Of a stretch of 64,000 bases of DNA, positions 17,865-27,200 are shown piece by piece. The stretch covers positions 1 through 64,000 of the forward strand of contig JAYTOX010000033.1 in assembly GCA_043747595.1 (NCBI GenBank), given 5' to 3'. The notes under the pieces are model-generated. The model was not told where the DNA came from, ran no database searches, and saw nothing but the letters and a program-made list of their open reading frames with translations. This DNA is from JADKIH01 sp043747595. Its GTDB lineage: Bacteria > Bacteroidota > Bacteroidia > AKYH767-A > 2013-40CM-41-45. The stretch's first letter is position 1. Each line of letters starts with the position of its first letter. The translations under genes were made by a program, and so were the position numbers.

Positions 17865-18986
17865 CTAACTAGTTTTCCTATAATTCAATATTGCCAATCC
17901 ATTAAATAAAACTGCAAATCCAATCATTACAAGAAAATGTTTTTTAATATCTGCAAATCCGCTACCTTTTAGAACAATCATTCTTAAAACTTCTATAAAA
18001 TAAGTAACCGGATTACTGTAAGCAATTACTTTTGCCCAATCGGGCATACTGTCAATTGATGTAAATAATCCGCTCATCAATAAAAAAATTGTCATAAAGA
18101 AAAATGCGACAGACATTGCTTGTTGTTGTGTTTGTGAAAATGTTGATAATAACAATCCAAAACCTAGTAATGCAACTAAGTACAATGCCAAATAACAATA
18201 TAAAAGTCCGATACTTCCAACAGGTACAATTCCATAAACCAATCTTCCTACTACAAATAAGCCAATTGAAAAAACAACCATTCCGATTATCCAAAAGGGA
18301 ATTAACTTTCCCAAAATAAAATAATGTTTTTTAATGGGCGATACATTTATCTGCTCTATCGTCCCTATTTCTTTTTCTTTTACAATATTCAACGAACATA
18401 AATACGCTCCTACCATTGTTACTAACACTGCTAATATACCTGGAACCATAAAGAATCTGTAATTTAGATCGGGATTGAACCAAAAAGAATTTTCAACTTC
18501 AATTACAGGTGTGTCATTCCTTTGATTCGGTCCCGCAATTTCCAAACGCAAATTAGAATTATAATTACTAATAATATTTGCAAGATAAGCGCTACCCAAA
18601 CCTGCCTTAGTTCCGTTAATGGCATTCACCGCAATAAATAATTTTTGATTTCCTTCCCGAACCAAATTGCGTTCAAAGCCAAAAGGTATTTCCAATATCA
18701 AATCTGATTTGTCGGCTTCAACCAAATGAAATGCGTTTTCATACGACTCACCGTAATCAGCTAAACGAAAATAACCTGATGCAGTAACCTTCTTTATTAA
18801 CTTTTGACTATAAGAAGAGTGGTCATGATCTACAATACTGATATTAATATTTTTCACTTCGTAATCGGCTGCTAATGGCATAATGAGTAACTGAACAATT
18901 GGCATAGCAAAAATCAACGGCAACAATGATTTGTTTCGAAATATTTGTTTAAATTCTTTTTGCAATAAAAATTTCAGTGTTCTCAT
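17865..18986 (-). CDS. ABC-2 type transporter permease (YbhR/YbhS-like), second copy
   Basis: Integral membrane subunit of an ABC-2 exporter. The 373-residue chain has one N-terminal membrane helix, a large extracytoplasmic domain (about residues 40-170) and five C-terminal helices. KEKEIGTIEQINVSPIKKHYFILGKLIPF is the conserved cytoplasmic coupling region of YbhR/YbhS-type permeases. It is the last gene of a five-gene leftward operon, 31 bp after its sister permease, with which it presumably forms a heterodimer. Confidence 0.88.
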   Translation of the reverse strand: MRTLKFLLQKEFKQIFRNKSLLPLIFAMPIVQLLIMPLAADYEVKNINISIVDHDHSSYSQKLIKKVTASGYFRLADYGESYENAFHLVEADKSDLILEIPFGFERNLVREGNQKLFIAVNAINGTKAGLGSAYLANIISNYNSNLRLEIAGPNQRNDTPVIEVENSFWFNPDLNYRFFMVPGILAVLVTMVGAYLCSLNIVKEKEIGTIEQINVSPIKKHYFILGKLIPFWIIGMVVFSIGLFVVGRLVYGIVPVGSIGLLYCYLALYLVALLGFGLLLSTFSQTQQQAMSVAFFFMTIFLLMSGLFTSIDSMPDWAKVIAYSNPVTYFIEVLRMIVLKGSGFADIKKHFLVMIGFAVLFNGLAILNYRKTS

Positions 18987-19017
18987 TTATTCATTTTCAA
19001 ATACTATTAAAGTCTGT

Positions 19018-20124
19018 TTATTGTAAACGTATTTTAAACTTTTTAAAACTTGCCGTTAATAATACGATTGTCATTCCTATTAGCACAAGTGTTTCTTTCC
19101 AAATTGCATTAAAACCTAATCCTTTTATCATGATCGATTTCACAATAATGTAATACCATTTAGCTGGAACTAAATTTGAAATAACTTGAAGTGGCAAAGG
19201 CATATTTTCTATTGGGAACATAAACCCTGTAAGCAACATGGTAGGAATTAACATTCCCATTAAAGAAATTAACATGGCAGTTTGTTGTGAAGTTGTTACT
19301 GTAGAAATGAGTAAGCCTAACGACAAAGCTGTTAAAATTAGTAAACCACTTTCAGCAAAAAGCAAAGCAATACTTCCATTCAATGGCATCCCTAATAAAA
19401 AAACACTTAACAATAAAATGAGCGACAAATTTACAAGCGATAAAATAAAATACGGTACCGCTTTAGCGATGATTACCAAAAAGGGATTGAATGGCGATAC
19501 AAGCAACACTTCCATTGTACCGAATTCCTTTTCTCTTACAATAGAAACAGAGGTCATAAGCACGCACACTAACATCAATACAAGCGCCATTACACCTGGC
19601 ACAAAATTAGGCGCTGCTTTCAATTCGGGATTATAGAGCATTCTAATCTCCGGAACAATTTGTATCGGAATTTTTTGACCTTTCAACATGTCCCTTTGAA
19701 AATCAAGAATAATAAGTTTAATGTAATTTACAAGAGTAGTAGCAGTATTGGGATCGGAAGCATCGGCCAAAATTTGCACTTGAGCTTTATTACTATGAAA
19801 CAAATCTCTATCAAAGTTTTCCGGAATAACTAAAATTACTTTAGCGGCTCCCGATTTAAAACTCTTTTCAATTTCCGATTGACTTAAAATTATTTTTTCC
19901 AATTCAAAATTTGAACCGGCAGTGATTTTATTTATTATTTTTTCAGAAGAAACATCATGAGCATAATCGCAAATAATGAGTTTTGATTTTTTAATTTCGT
20001 TAGAAAGCGCAAAGCCAAATAAAACTATTTGAACAATAGGCAAACCAAAAAGCATAAGCAAAGTTTTTCGATCGCGAAAAACATGATAAAATTCTTTTCT
20101 TATAAATGCAATAAATTTTTTCAT
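19018..20124 (-). CDS. ABC-2 type transporter permease (YbhR/YbhS-like), first copy
   Basis: Membrane subunit of the same ABC-2 exporter, 368 residues. An N-terminal helix (FYHVFRDRKTLLMLFGLPIVQIVLFGFAL) precedes an extracytoplasmic domain, then five helices. VREKEFGTMEVLLVSPFNPFLVIIAKAVPYF is the coupling motif. It follows the second ATPase gene by 13 bp, so translation is probably linked. The order adaptor, ATPase, ATPase, permease, permease resembles E. coli ybhG-F-S-R, a multidrug or cation exporter. The substrate here is not known. Confidence 0.88.
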   Translation of the reverse strand: MKKFIAFIRKEFYHVFRDRKTLLMLFGLPIVQIVLFGFALSNEIKKSKLIICDYAHDVSSEKIINKITAGSNFELEKIILSQSEIEKSFKSGAAKVILVIPENFDRDLFHSNKAQVQILADASDPNTATTLVNYIKLIILDFQRDMLKGQKIPIQIVPEIRMLYNPELKAAPNFVPGVMALVLMLVCVLMTSVSIVREKEFGTMEVLLVSPFNPFLVIIAKAVPYFILSLVNLSLILLLSVFLLGMPLNGSIALLFAESGLLILTALSLGLLISTVTTSQQTAMLISLMGMLIPTMLLTGFMFPIENMPLPLQVISNLVPAKWYYIIVKSIMIKGLGFNAIWKETLVLIGMTIVLLTASFKKFKIRLQ

Positions 20125-20137
20125 TTGTTCAAATTAA

Positions 20138-20881
20138 TTAATCGCCTGCTCTCACAGCCTTTCTTGCCAACTGATAAAACACATCGTCCATTGATGGTGC
20201 AGAAAATTGAGATTTTAAGTTGGAAGGCGTATCCATAGCTTTTATTTCACCATCAACCATCATAGATATCCGATTACAATATTCTGCTTCATCCATGTAA
20301 TGTGTTGTTACAAAAACAGTAATTCCCCTCTCTGAAGCAGCATAGATTAAATCCCAAAATTGCCTACGTGTAACGGGGTCTACCCCACTCGTCGGTTCAT
20401 CGAGGAAAACAATTTTAGGATCGTGAATTACAGCTATAGAAAATGCAAGTTTTTGTTTCCATCCTAAAGGCAATGTACTTACTAATTTTTTTCGTTCTTT
20501 CTCTAATCCTAATTGACCAATTAATAGATCACTTTTAGTTTTAATTTCTTTGTTAGTTAATCCGTAGATCCCTGCAAAAAAAGTAATGTTTTCGATAACA
20601 GTTAAATCTTCATACAATGAAAATTTCTGACTCATATAACCGATACTTCTTTTAATTTTTTCCGGTTCTCGATAAATATCAAATCCCGCGATAGTTGCTT
20701 TTCCTGATGTAGGAATCGACAGCCCACAAAGCATACGCATCGCAGTCGTTTTACCAGCACCGTTAGCACCTAAAAATCCAAATATTTCACCGGCAGAAAC
20801 TTCGAACGATATTTCATTGACTGCGATGAAGTCGTTAAATTTTTTAGTCAGACGTTCAGTCCGAATTACAATATCATTCAT
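20138..20881 (-). CDS. ABC transporter ATPase with atypical signature (YbhF second half)
   Basis: ATP-binding subunit of the exporter, 247 residues. Walker A is GANGAGKTT, Walker B is KIVFLDEPTSGVD and the switch His lies in VFVTTHYMDEAEYC. The ABC signature LSGGQ is replaced by LPLGWKQKL, a form usual in the second ATPase half of YbhF-type proteins, so one of the two ATP sites may be weak. The start codon overlaps the upstream ATPase gene by 8 bp. In E. coli the two halves are one polypeptide; here they are two genes. Confidence 0.88.
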   Translation of the reverse strand: MNDIVIRTERLTKKFNDFIAVNEISFEVSAGEIFGFLGANGAGKTTAMRMLCGLSIPTSGKATIAGFDIYREPEKIKRSIGYMSQKFSLYEDLTVIENITFFAGIYGLTNKEIKTKSDLLIGQLGLEKERKKLVSTLPLGWKQKLAFSIAVIHDPKIVFLDEPTSGVDPVTRRQFWDLIYAASERGITVFVTTHYMDEAEYCNRISMMVDGEIKAMDTPSNLKSQFSAPSMDDVFYQLARKAVRAGD

Positions 20882-21791
20882 TTTCCATTAATTGAATAAA
20901 ACAATCTTCTACAGAAGGTGAAACATCCTTTACTTCAATATTTTCATGACCATTTTCGGCAATGAATTCCAATAATTCATCGAGCGATTTCTGTGAGCTA
21001 TCGCTAGTAAATGTGATGTGGTGAAAAGCTCCAAACGCATTACAGCTATCGAGCAATTTCAATTTCCGAAGGTCCACTAGTAACTTTCCCATATTAGACG
21101 ATTTAACACCAAATAATTTTTTCGGAAATTTTTTTATAACATTATCAGGGGTATCAATTGACAATATTTTCCCTTTTTGTAGAAGCGCAATTCGCTCGCA
21201 CAAGGTAGCTTCATCCATATAAGGCGTAGAAACTAGAATAGTGATTCCTTGCGTTTTCAATCTTTTGAGCATATCCCAAAATTCCTTTCTGGAAACTGTA
21301 TCTACACCGGTTGTTGGCTCATCCAAAAATAAAACGGTTGGACGATGAATGAGTGCACAGCATAACGCTAGCTTTTGCTTCATTCCACCCGACAATTTAC
21401 CGGCTCTTCTATTTTTAAAGGGTTCGATTTGTACATAAATTTCTTTTATCAAATCATAATTTTCTTTAATAGTTGTATTAAAAATTGTTGCAAAAAAATT
21501 AAGATTTTCTTCCACTGTAAGGTCCTGATAAAGTGAAAATTTTCCGGGCATATACCCTACCAGCGTACGAATTTTTTTATAATCCTTTACTACATCCATT
21601 CCATCTATCGAAGCAGTTCCACTATCGGGCAGTAAAAGAGTGGTCAGTATTCTGAAGATCGTTGACTTTCCGGCACCGTCAGGCCCAATTAAACCAAAAA
21701 GTTCGCCATCGTTTACATTAAAAGAAATATTATCAACTGCAAGTGTTGTACCCTCATTATATGTTTTCGTAATATTATTAAATAAAACCAT
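20874..21791 (-). CDS. ABC transporter ATPase (YbhF first half)
   Basis: ATP-binding subunit with Walker A GPDGAGKST (Asp in place of the usual Asn, as in YbhF), a normal signature LSGGMKQKL and Walker B VLFLDEPTTGVD, followed by STPYMDEATLC; the usual switch His is Pro-Tyr here. I choose the ATG at 21791 (MVLFNNITKTY) because the ten residues before it in the longer frame are hydrophobic and not part of the fold. A C-terminal extension (about residues 215-305, LLELIAENGHENIEV-like) is typical of this subfamily. It lies 38 bp after the adaptor gene and overlaps the next ATPase gene. Confidence 0.87.
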   Translation of the reverse strand: MVLFNNITKTYNEGTTLAVDNISFNVNDGELFGLIGPDGAGKSTIFRILTTLLLPDSGTASIDGMDVVKDYKKIRTLVGYMPGKFSLYQDLTVEENLNFFATIFNTTIKENYDLIKEIYVQIEPFKNRRAGKLSGGMKQKLALCCALIHRPTVLFLDEPTTGVDTVSRKEFWDMLKRLKTQGITILVSTPYMDEATLCERIALLQKGKILSIDTPDNVIKKFPKKLFGVKSSNMGKLLVDLRKLKLLDSCNAFGAFHHITFTSDSSQKSLDELLEFIAENGHENIEVKDVSPSVEDCFIQLMENE

Positions 21792-21829
21792 AATTATAAA
21801 AAGCAATAATTGATAAAACACTTATCACA

Positions 21830-22729
21830 TTAAAAAAGGATTTCTCCGTACATTCCAATTTTGTATTGGCCGTTATTAATTACTTTAATTTTTACTGCAT
21901 ATACAAGGTTTGCGCGCTCCGATTTTGTTTGAATTGTTTTAGGGGTAAATTCAGCCTTATCGTTTATCCAACTAATTGTACCATCCGTTTTTTCAAAACC
22001 TCCTTTACCATCATCAGTATTTACAGTTACTTTTTGACCTATTTTTACAAGTGGAAGCTGATTGCCTGTAATGTAAACGCGAAGAATAATTGTTGAAAGA
22101 TCAGCAATTTTATAAAGTGCCTTCCCTGGTGCAACAATTTCATTGGCCATTGAAAATTTAGTCAGTACAGTTCCTTCAATTGGATTAATTATTTTGCATC
22201 GCACCAATTGATCGTTGAGTTGATCGATTTGTATTTTCAAACTAGCAGCATCGCTATCAATTCCTTTTTCAGAAATTTGCAGCGTAGACTTAAGCGCATC
22301 AATTTGTTTGTTGATCACATCAACTTGCGTATTGATATCGTCCAACTGTTTTGTTGTAGCAGCTTTTTCCTTTACTAAATTATTAAAACGTTTTTGTTCC
22401 GTTTGAGCTGCCTTTAACTGCTCTTGCAAAGCAGCTATTTGTACAGGGATATTGGGCTTTCTACTGTATAATGAATTGATCTGAGCTTCCAATTGCATTT
22501 TTTTTAAGTACAATTGAATACTATCAATATAGCCGATATACTCCCCGGCCTTCAACCGATCGCCCTCTTCGATTTTAAATTCTTTTAATACACCTGAAGA
22601 TTCAGCTGATACAATTGTTTCTTCAGCTTCAAAAGTGCCCGAAGCATCAAACTTAGTTGAATTATTTTTACATGAGGTGTTTATATTGACAACATAAACA
22701 CAAAGCAACATTATAAGAATTCGATTCAT
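21830..22729 (-). CDS. HlyD-family adaptor lipoprotein of the ABC exporter (YbhG-like)
   Basis: Periplasmic membrane-fusion protein, 299 residues. The signal sequence ends in a lipobox-like TSC (Cys20), followed by the barrel-sandwich half (AEETIVSAESSGVLKEFKIEEGDRLKAGE), a long coiled coil (about 70-165) and the matching second half (KIINPIEGTVLTKFSMANEI). It probably joins the two ABC-2 permeases to a TolC-type channel encoded elsewhere, since neither a TolC gene nor a TetR regulator is beside the operon. First gene of the leftward five-gene operon. Confidence 0.87.
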   Translation of the reverse strand: MNRILIMLLCVYVVNINTSCKNNSTKFDASGTFEAEETIVSAESSGVLKEFKIEEGDRLKAGEYIGYIDSIQLYLKKMQLEAQINSLYSRKPNIPVQIAALQEQLKAAQTEQKRFNNLVKEKAATTKQLDDINTQVDVINKQIDALKSTLQISEKGIDSDAASLKIQIDQLNDQLVRCKIINPIEGTVLTKFSMANEIVAPGKALYKIADLSTIILRVYITGNQLPLVKIGQKVTVNTDDGKGGFEKTDGTISWINDKAEFTPKTIQTKSERANLVYAVKIKVINNGQYKIGMYGEILF

Positions 22730-22816
22730 ATTTATTCTAAAGGATTATTTATTTAAAATATTTTGACAATGATAATATGGCTTAACTCGTAAATCACAAA
22801 ATATAATTTATCAACT

Positions 22817-23161
22817 TCACTTTTTATTTTTCTTTGACGATTTCGCATTCTTATTCCAATCGAGAGCAAGGCCAATCCAATGATTAAAATCTTTTTTTGA
22901 TTTCATGCCGGTTTCATCAACCATGATATAACCTTTCATTGGACGTTTTGTAAAATCCATTGTTCTGCATCCTTGTTTTTCTACCGACTCTTCATGCAAA
23001 GCAGGATCAATTCTACACATCAATTCATCTTTTATTATTCCCACACACATTTTTCCATTATACATAAAGGTCAATCCGCCCATCATTTCTTTTTCCTCTA
23101 CGTGTTTAAGGGTTTGGAATTCTTCCCGAACTCGGTTAGCTAATTTTTCGCTGTAAGCCAT
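22817..23161 (-). CDS. TfoX/Sxy N-terminal domain protein
   Basis: A 114-residue protein made of the TfoX N-terminal domain only (MAYSEKLANRVREEF, EKEMMGGLTFMYNGKMCVGI, RTMDFTKRPMKGYIMV) with a lysine-rich tail. In Haemophilus and E. coli full-length Sxy/TfoX activates competence genes with CRP; stand-alone N-terminal domains are common in Bacteroidota and their role is unknown, so no competence function is claimed. It follows the DUF1801 gene by 8 bp, and a TATCTTTG sequence inside the end of that gene (23202-23209) could give it its own promoter. Confidence 0.85.
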   Translation of the reverse strand: MAYSEKLANRVREEFQTLKHVEEKEMMGGLTFMYNGKMCVGIIKDELMCRIDPALHEESVEKQGCRTMDFTKRPMKGYIMVDETGMKSKKDFNHWIGLALDWNKNAKSSKKNKK

Positions 23162-23169
23162 AGATAATT

Positions 23170-23616
23170 TTATTTAAATTGATTATCGATTAACAGTGCA
23201 TCAAAGATATAGGATTTTAGCAAATCAACATCAATCTCCTTAATATTCAAATAGTCTTTATAATAAACTTGCTTCCTATCGCCGTTATTAAGAAAATTAA
23301 TTTCATCGTTTAATAAATATCCATTAGAAAATCCTATACGTACACCTGTATAACTTTTAGTTTTTCCCCATAAGATAGAAGCCGGCCAAATAAATAAGAT
23401 TGTTTTGCGTCTTTTATAAAAAGGCACATTATACGTTAGTTTCTCCTTTATATCAGGAATACAATCGAAAATCAGCTCACGAATTAAAAGAACAATTTGT
23501 AATTCATTCTTTGGTAGATAGTCAAGAAATTCATCCACATCTTTGAATGATACATTTTGCATTTTATAAGTTCGCTTACTGACTTTTGTCATGTCATAAA
23601 AAATTTGATTAGACAT
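23170..23616 (-). CDS. DUF1801 (YdhG-like) protein
   Basis: A 148-residue cytoplasmic protein with the DUF1801 fold, which resembles frataxin-like and SufE-like small alpha/beta proteins. Visible parts are the N-terminal helix (DVDEFLDYLPKNELQIVLLIRELIFD), the EKLTYNVPFYKRRKTILFIWP core and GVRIGFSNGYLL. Translation may begin at the internal ATG at 23562 (MQNVSFKDV), where family members usually start. Paired with the TfoX-domain gene, a common pairing among Bacteroidota small-protein operons. Function unknown. Confidence 0.8.
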   Translation of the reverse strand: MSNQIFYDMTKVSKRTYKMQNVSFKDVDEFLDYLPKNELQIVLLIRELIFDCIPDIKEKLTYNVPFYKRRKTILFIWPASILWGKTKSYTGVRIGFSNGYLLNDEINFLNNGDRKQVYYKDYLNIKEIDVDLLKSYIFDALLIDNQFK

Positions 23617-23725
23617 AAATGCTTTTTGCTACTTAATAATCTTAACTGTGAGTTGGCCGCTAACCATCAAAAATGGAGTAAATCTTTCATCGAAAAGTTA
23701 CATAAAAAATGACAGCTATGAAAAT

Positions 23726-24238
23726 TTATTGTTTGAGTTTATTCAAATTAATCAAAGCATTCGTTAGTTCATCGGGCAATTTTGTACCTATTAATAATTT
23801 TCTTTTGTCGTAAAACTCCAGTTGCAAACCTTTATTTCCGGAGATGTTTAGCGCCCTTCCTTTTCTTAAGAATCCTAATCTGTATCCCCATCCTCCGAAT
23901 TCTAAAATAGCATTATACTCTCTTACATAAGAATAGGAAATTTCATCCCATGAATAATGAATAAATTTTCTTTGTAAAGGAAAAAATCTAACATAAACTC
24001 CGTCGCGTCTTATTTCAGTTTCTAACTTGATTGTAAGAAATAAAATAATTACAAGAATCATTATTCCTATAGGTATAAGAATAGATAAATCTGCTAATAG
24101 TTTGGATGGAATAGAATCTCCGAATCCTATTTTCTTAAAAATTCCATATGTTGAAATAGATGTCACGGTTAAAAGTATTAACCAAAGCCACCACTGTTTA
24201 AATTTTTGAACTTCTGAAAAAAACAAATCATTTTTCAT
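23726..24238 (-). CDS. Membrane protein with PH-like domain, unknown function
   Basis: A 170-residue protein with two membrane helices (WWLWLILLTVTSISTYGIF and LADLSILIPIGIMILVIILFLTI) followed by a small beta-rich domain (DGVYVRFFPLQRKF, YVREYNAILEFGGWGYR, GLQLEFYDKRKLLIGTKLPDEL). The GGWGxR and KxLLIGTxxPxEL pattern matches a family of bacterial membrane proteins with a PH-like domain (I believe DUF6141). No function is known. It stands between a DUF1801 gene and a large secreted protein gene on the same strand. Confidence 0.65.
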   Translation of the reverse strand: MKNDLFFSEVQKFKQWWLWLILLTVTSISTYGIFKKIGFGDSIPSKLLADLSILIPIGIMILVIILFLTIKLETEIRRDGVYVRFFPLQRKFIHYSWDEISYSYVREYNAILEFGGWGYRLGFLRKGRALNISGNKGLQLEFYDKRKLLIGTKLPDELTNALINLNKLKQ

Positions 24239-24265
24239 CGCGTATTTTTTTTAGGAAAATAACTG

Positions 24266-27200
24266 TTACGGTCGAATCAAAGCTACGTTTAATTTAACAT
24301 TGTTCTCAATCATACTATAGTCTGACGACTCTACTAATTTATCGCCCGTTATATCGTGAAAATTATAGGCATTCAGGAAAGTGGTAACAGAATTTTGTAG
24401 TTCAGTAAAATCAGAAGTATTTATTAGTCCATCTTTACTTCCTGCAGTGACACCATTACTTACATCTCCGCTCCATATTGCATACACGCCTGCACTTACA
24501 TTTACTTCATTCGACCCATATGCTTTACTAATTGCATTCGAAAAATCATACGATCCATTTGAAGTCATTGTAACCGCACTTGCACTCCAAGTTTCAAGCG
24601 CATTTCGATGTTTGATAACAAGATAATACGACAACCCTAGTTCGCTCGATAGAAATGAAAACACACCATTACCACTTAAATCAATAGTAGAAGTAGAAAT
24701 ATCGACAGTTGCAAATGGTGAAGTACTATTATGCAATTCGATGGCTACAGTGTCACAAAGGGTCGGATAAAGAATTGGATCAACACAGGCTCTCATAGTT
24801 CCACTGCCTAAATAAAAGCCTTGTATCAACAGCTTAACATTGAAAGAAAAACTACACGAATTTATTGTGATATTTGTTCCATTGTTATTTCCGATAACAG
24901 CAGGTGAAGAAGAAACAATTCTAATTCGGTACGCACTTCCAATAGATACACTAGATGGAATAAAAGCTGAGATTGTTCCACTTGTAACAGACGACAACGT
25001 TCCAATAGATATTGGACTTGAAAAACTTCCGGCAGCATCGCTCAATTGAGCTGTAAAAATATTACCTGAATTGTAGTTACAAACTACAGTAAATGGAATA
25101 TTGACTGATGAATTCTTGCACTGAGAAGATGAGATACTTCCATTTGTTATAACAGGGAGATTTGGATCAACGATTACAGTCACCGATTGATTATTTGTTG
25201 TACACCCATTTGCATCGACGGTATATGAATAAACAACATTCACCGGACTAGACGTTGTATTAATAAGTGCCTCGTTTGGATTTGAAGTTTGAGGAATTGT
25301 AATAGCAGTATTACTTATTCCGGCAACAGCAGCGCGAGTCCAAGTGAAAGTAGCAGTAGTGAAATTAGAAGTTGGCGTGTAAGTAAACAAATTGCCGGTA
25401 CAGATAGTTGGCGGAGTAAGTGAACTACTTAAAGTGGCAGAAGAATAAACTGTAAAAGCAATTGGATCAGATGCAATTCCATTTGCTGTAACCACCAGTG
25501 AATAATTTCCGGCCGGCACTGTTGCAGGAATTGTAAATTGAGTTGTATCTGGTAAATTTCCTCTACGAACACCCGTACTATTCCAGTTAAATGTTCGTAC
25601 ATAATAAACATTAGAACCGGAAGTTAAGCGAATCACAGGATAGTTAGAAGACATCTGCCAATCGTCGCCGTAGTTGGCTCCTTCGGAAATGCCATTGAAT
25701 TTCGTTCCTGTAATTGTATATGCATTACAACCATTCGCAATCACATTACTGATTGTTGGTTTACCTGCAACAAGTGGTGTACCTGAAGGCGAATAAATAT
25801 AATATTGCGAAGAACCTTGTCTTGAATACAAAATATTTCCATCAGGAAGATCCAAAAAATTCGTTACGTAGCTGCTAATGTTTAATGATGTTCCACCACC
25901 TGGAGCATTGATAAGCGTATATGTATTTGTCAAATAATCAAATTCGTAAAATGAAGTAGGTGGCGGAAAATGATTTGCAGAAGTAGGAATCAATGAAACA
26001 CTTAATAATATTTTTCCATTTACCATCATTGCACCCGGGGCATCGGGCTGACCTTTGCCGCTAGGAACATCAGGACCTGCTGCCCAAGAACCCGGACTAG
26101 CAGTTCCGGAAGGAGTGTAATAAGCAGTCTTACCGGTTGCACCAACAAAAAATGCACGACCATCAGGTAATAGAATTGCAACACCCGACTCATCACCAAA
26201 TGCATCGTATAACTGAACCGGAACAGTTGCATCAACCACCCAAGTATTACTTGCAGGAATATATCTTTCCGAATTTGTACTAAGGCGATCGATAAATAAA
26301 ATACTGTTATCAGTTAATTTTACCCACGACGATTCATTATGAATTCCATTACAAGTAGGACCAGTTGCGTAGGTATTAGTAGTCGGATTGTAAATAGTTG
26401 TTCCTCTTAAAGTACCAGCAACTAATGCTTGAAGAACCCTTCCATCTTCGAGAATTGCTGAATTGGCATCACTAACATTAGCACTAGGATTTGGTGTTGC
26501 CGTCCAAGTGTTATTTATAGGATTATAAACCTCACCTTTTGCCAGTCCTGTTCCATACTCACCACCTGCTACATAAACTCTTCCATCTTTTAAAATTTGT
26601 GTCGAAAAATAAAGTCGGGTACTTGTCATTGCCGCTAACGTTGACCAAGTACCATTCACATAACTCCCTTGTGCATTCGGTGTAAGTTTATTCCATAAGT
26701 TGCCATAGCCGTCTGTTCCTCCAGCGCTGGTCTTACACATAATTGTTCCGTCTGACAATAGTAGCATCACTCCTCCACTGGCAGATGGAGCAGCATTAGG
26801 TAATGCAGTCCAACTTCCAACTTGAGAAATTGTTTGCGAACCTGGAGGACAAGTAACACTTGGAACTCGAGTGCCCATAGTACCTGTTCCAATTATTTGC
26901 GTGCAGCAACCTGATAACGCATCGCCTAAAGTTGCGGTAGATTTAATATCATAAGTTACCCAAAAGTAATTTGTTCCTTCACTGAGAGTAGCAGAACCGG
27001 TGACGGTGTAACTTCCATTTGGTCCTGTAAAAGTTGAACCGTATTGAGTCGTACTGCTAAACGTACTACTGTTTCCGGTAAAATATATTTTTGCATTCGT
27101 AATATCGCCTGAAGGATTTGTGCAACCTGCAGTAGAAAAAGTCATAGAGCTAACACTATATGGAGTACTCGTTCCGCTCGTAACTACTTGCACTTGCAAA

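Noticed and set aside
22817..23161. Competence regulator TfoX
   Set aside because: Only the N-terminal domain is present and no competence genes are nearby; the family name is kept without a competence claim.
23202..23209. TATCTTTG inside the DUF1801 gene as a certain promoter
   Set aside because: It lies within coding sequence and has no -33 TTG at a normal distance; mentioned only as a possibility in the TfoX entry.
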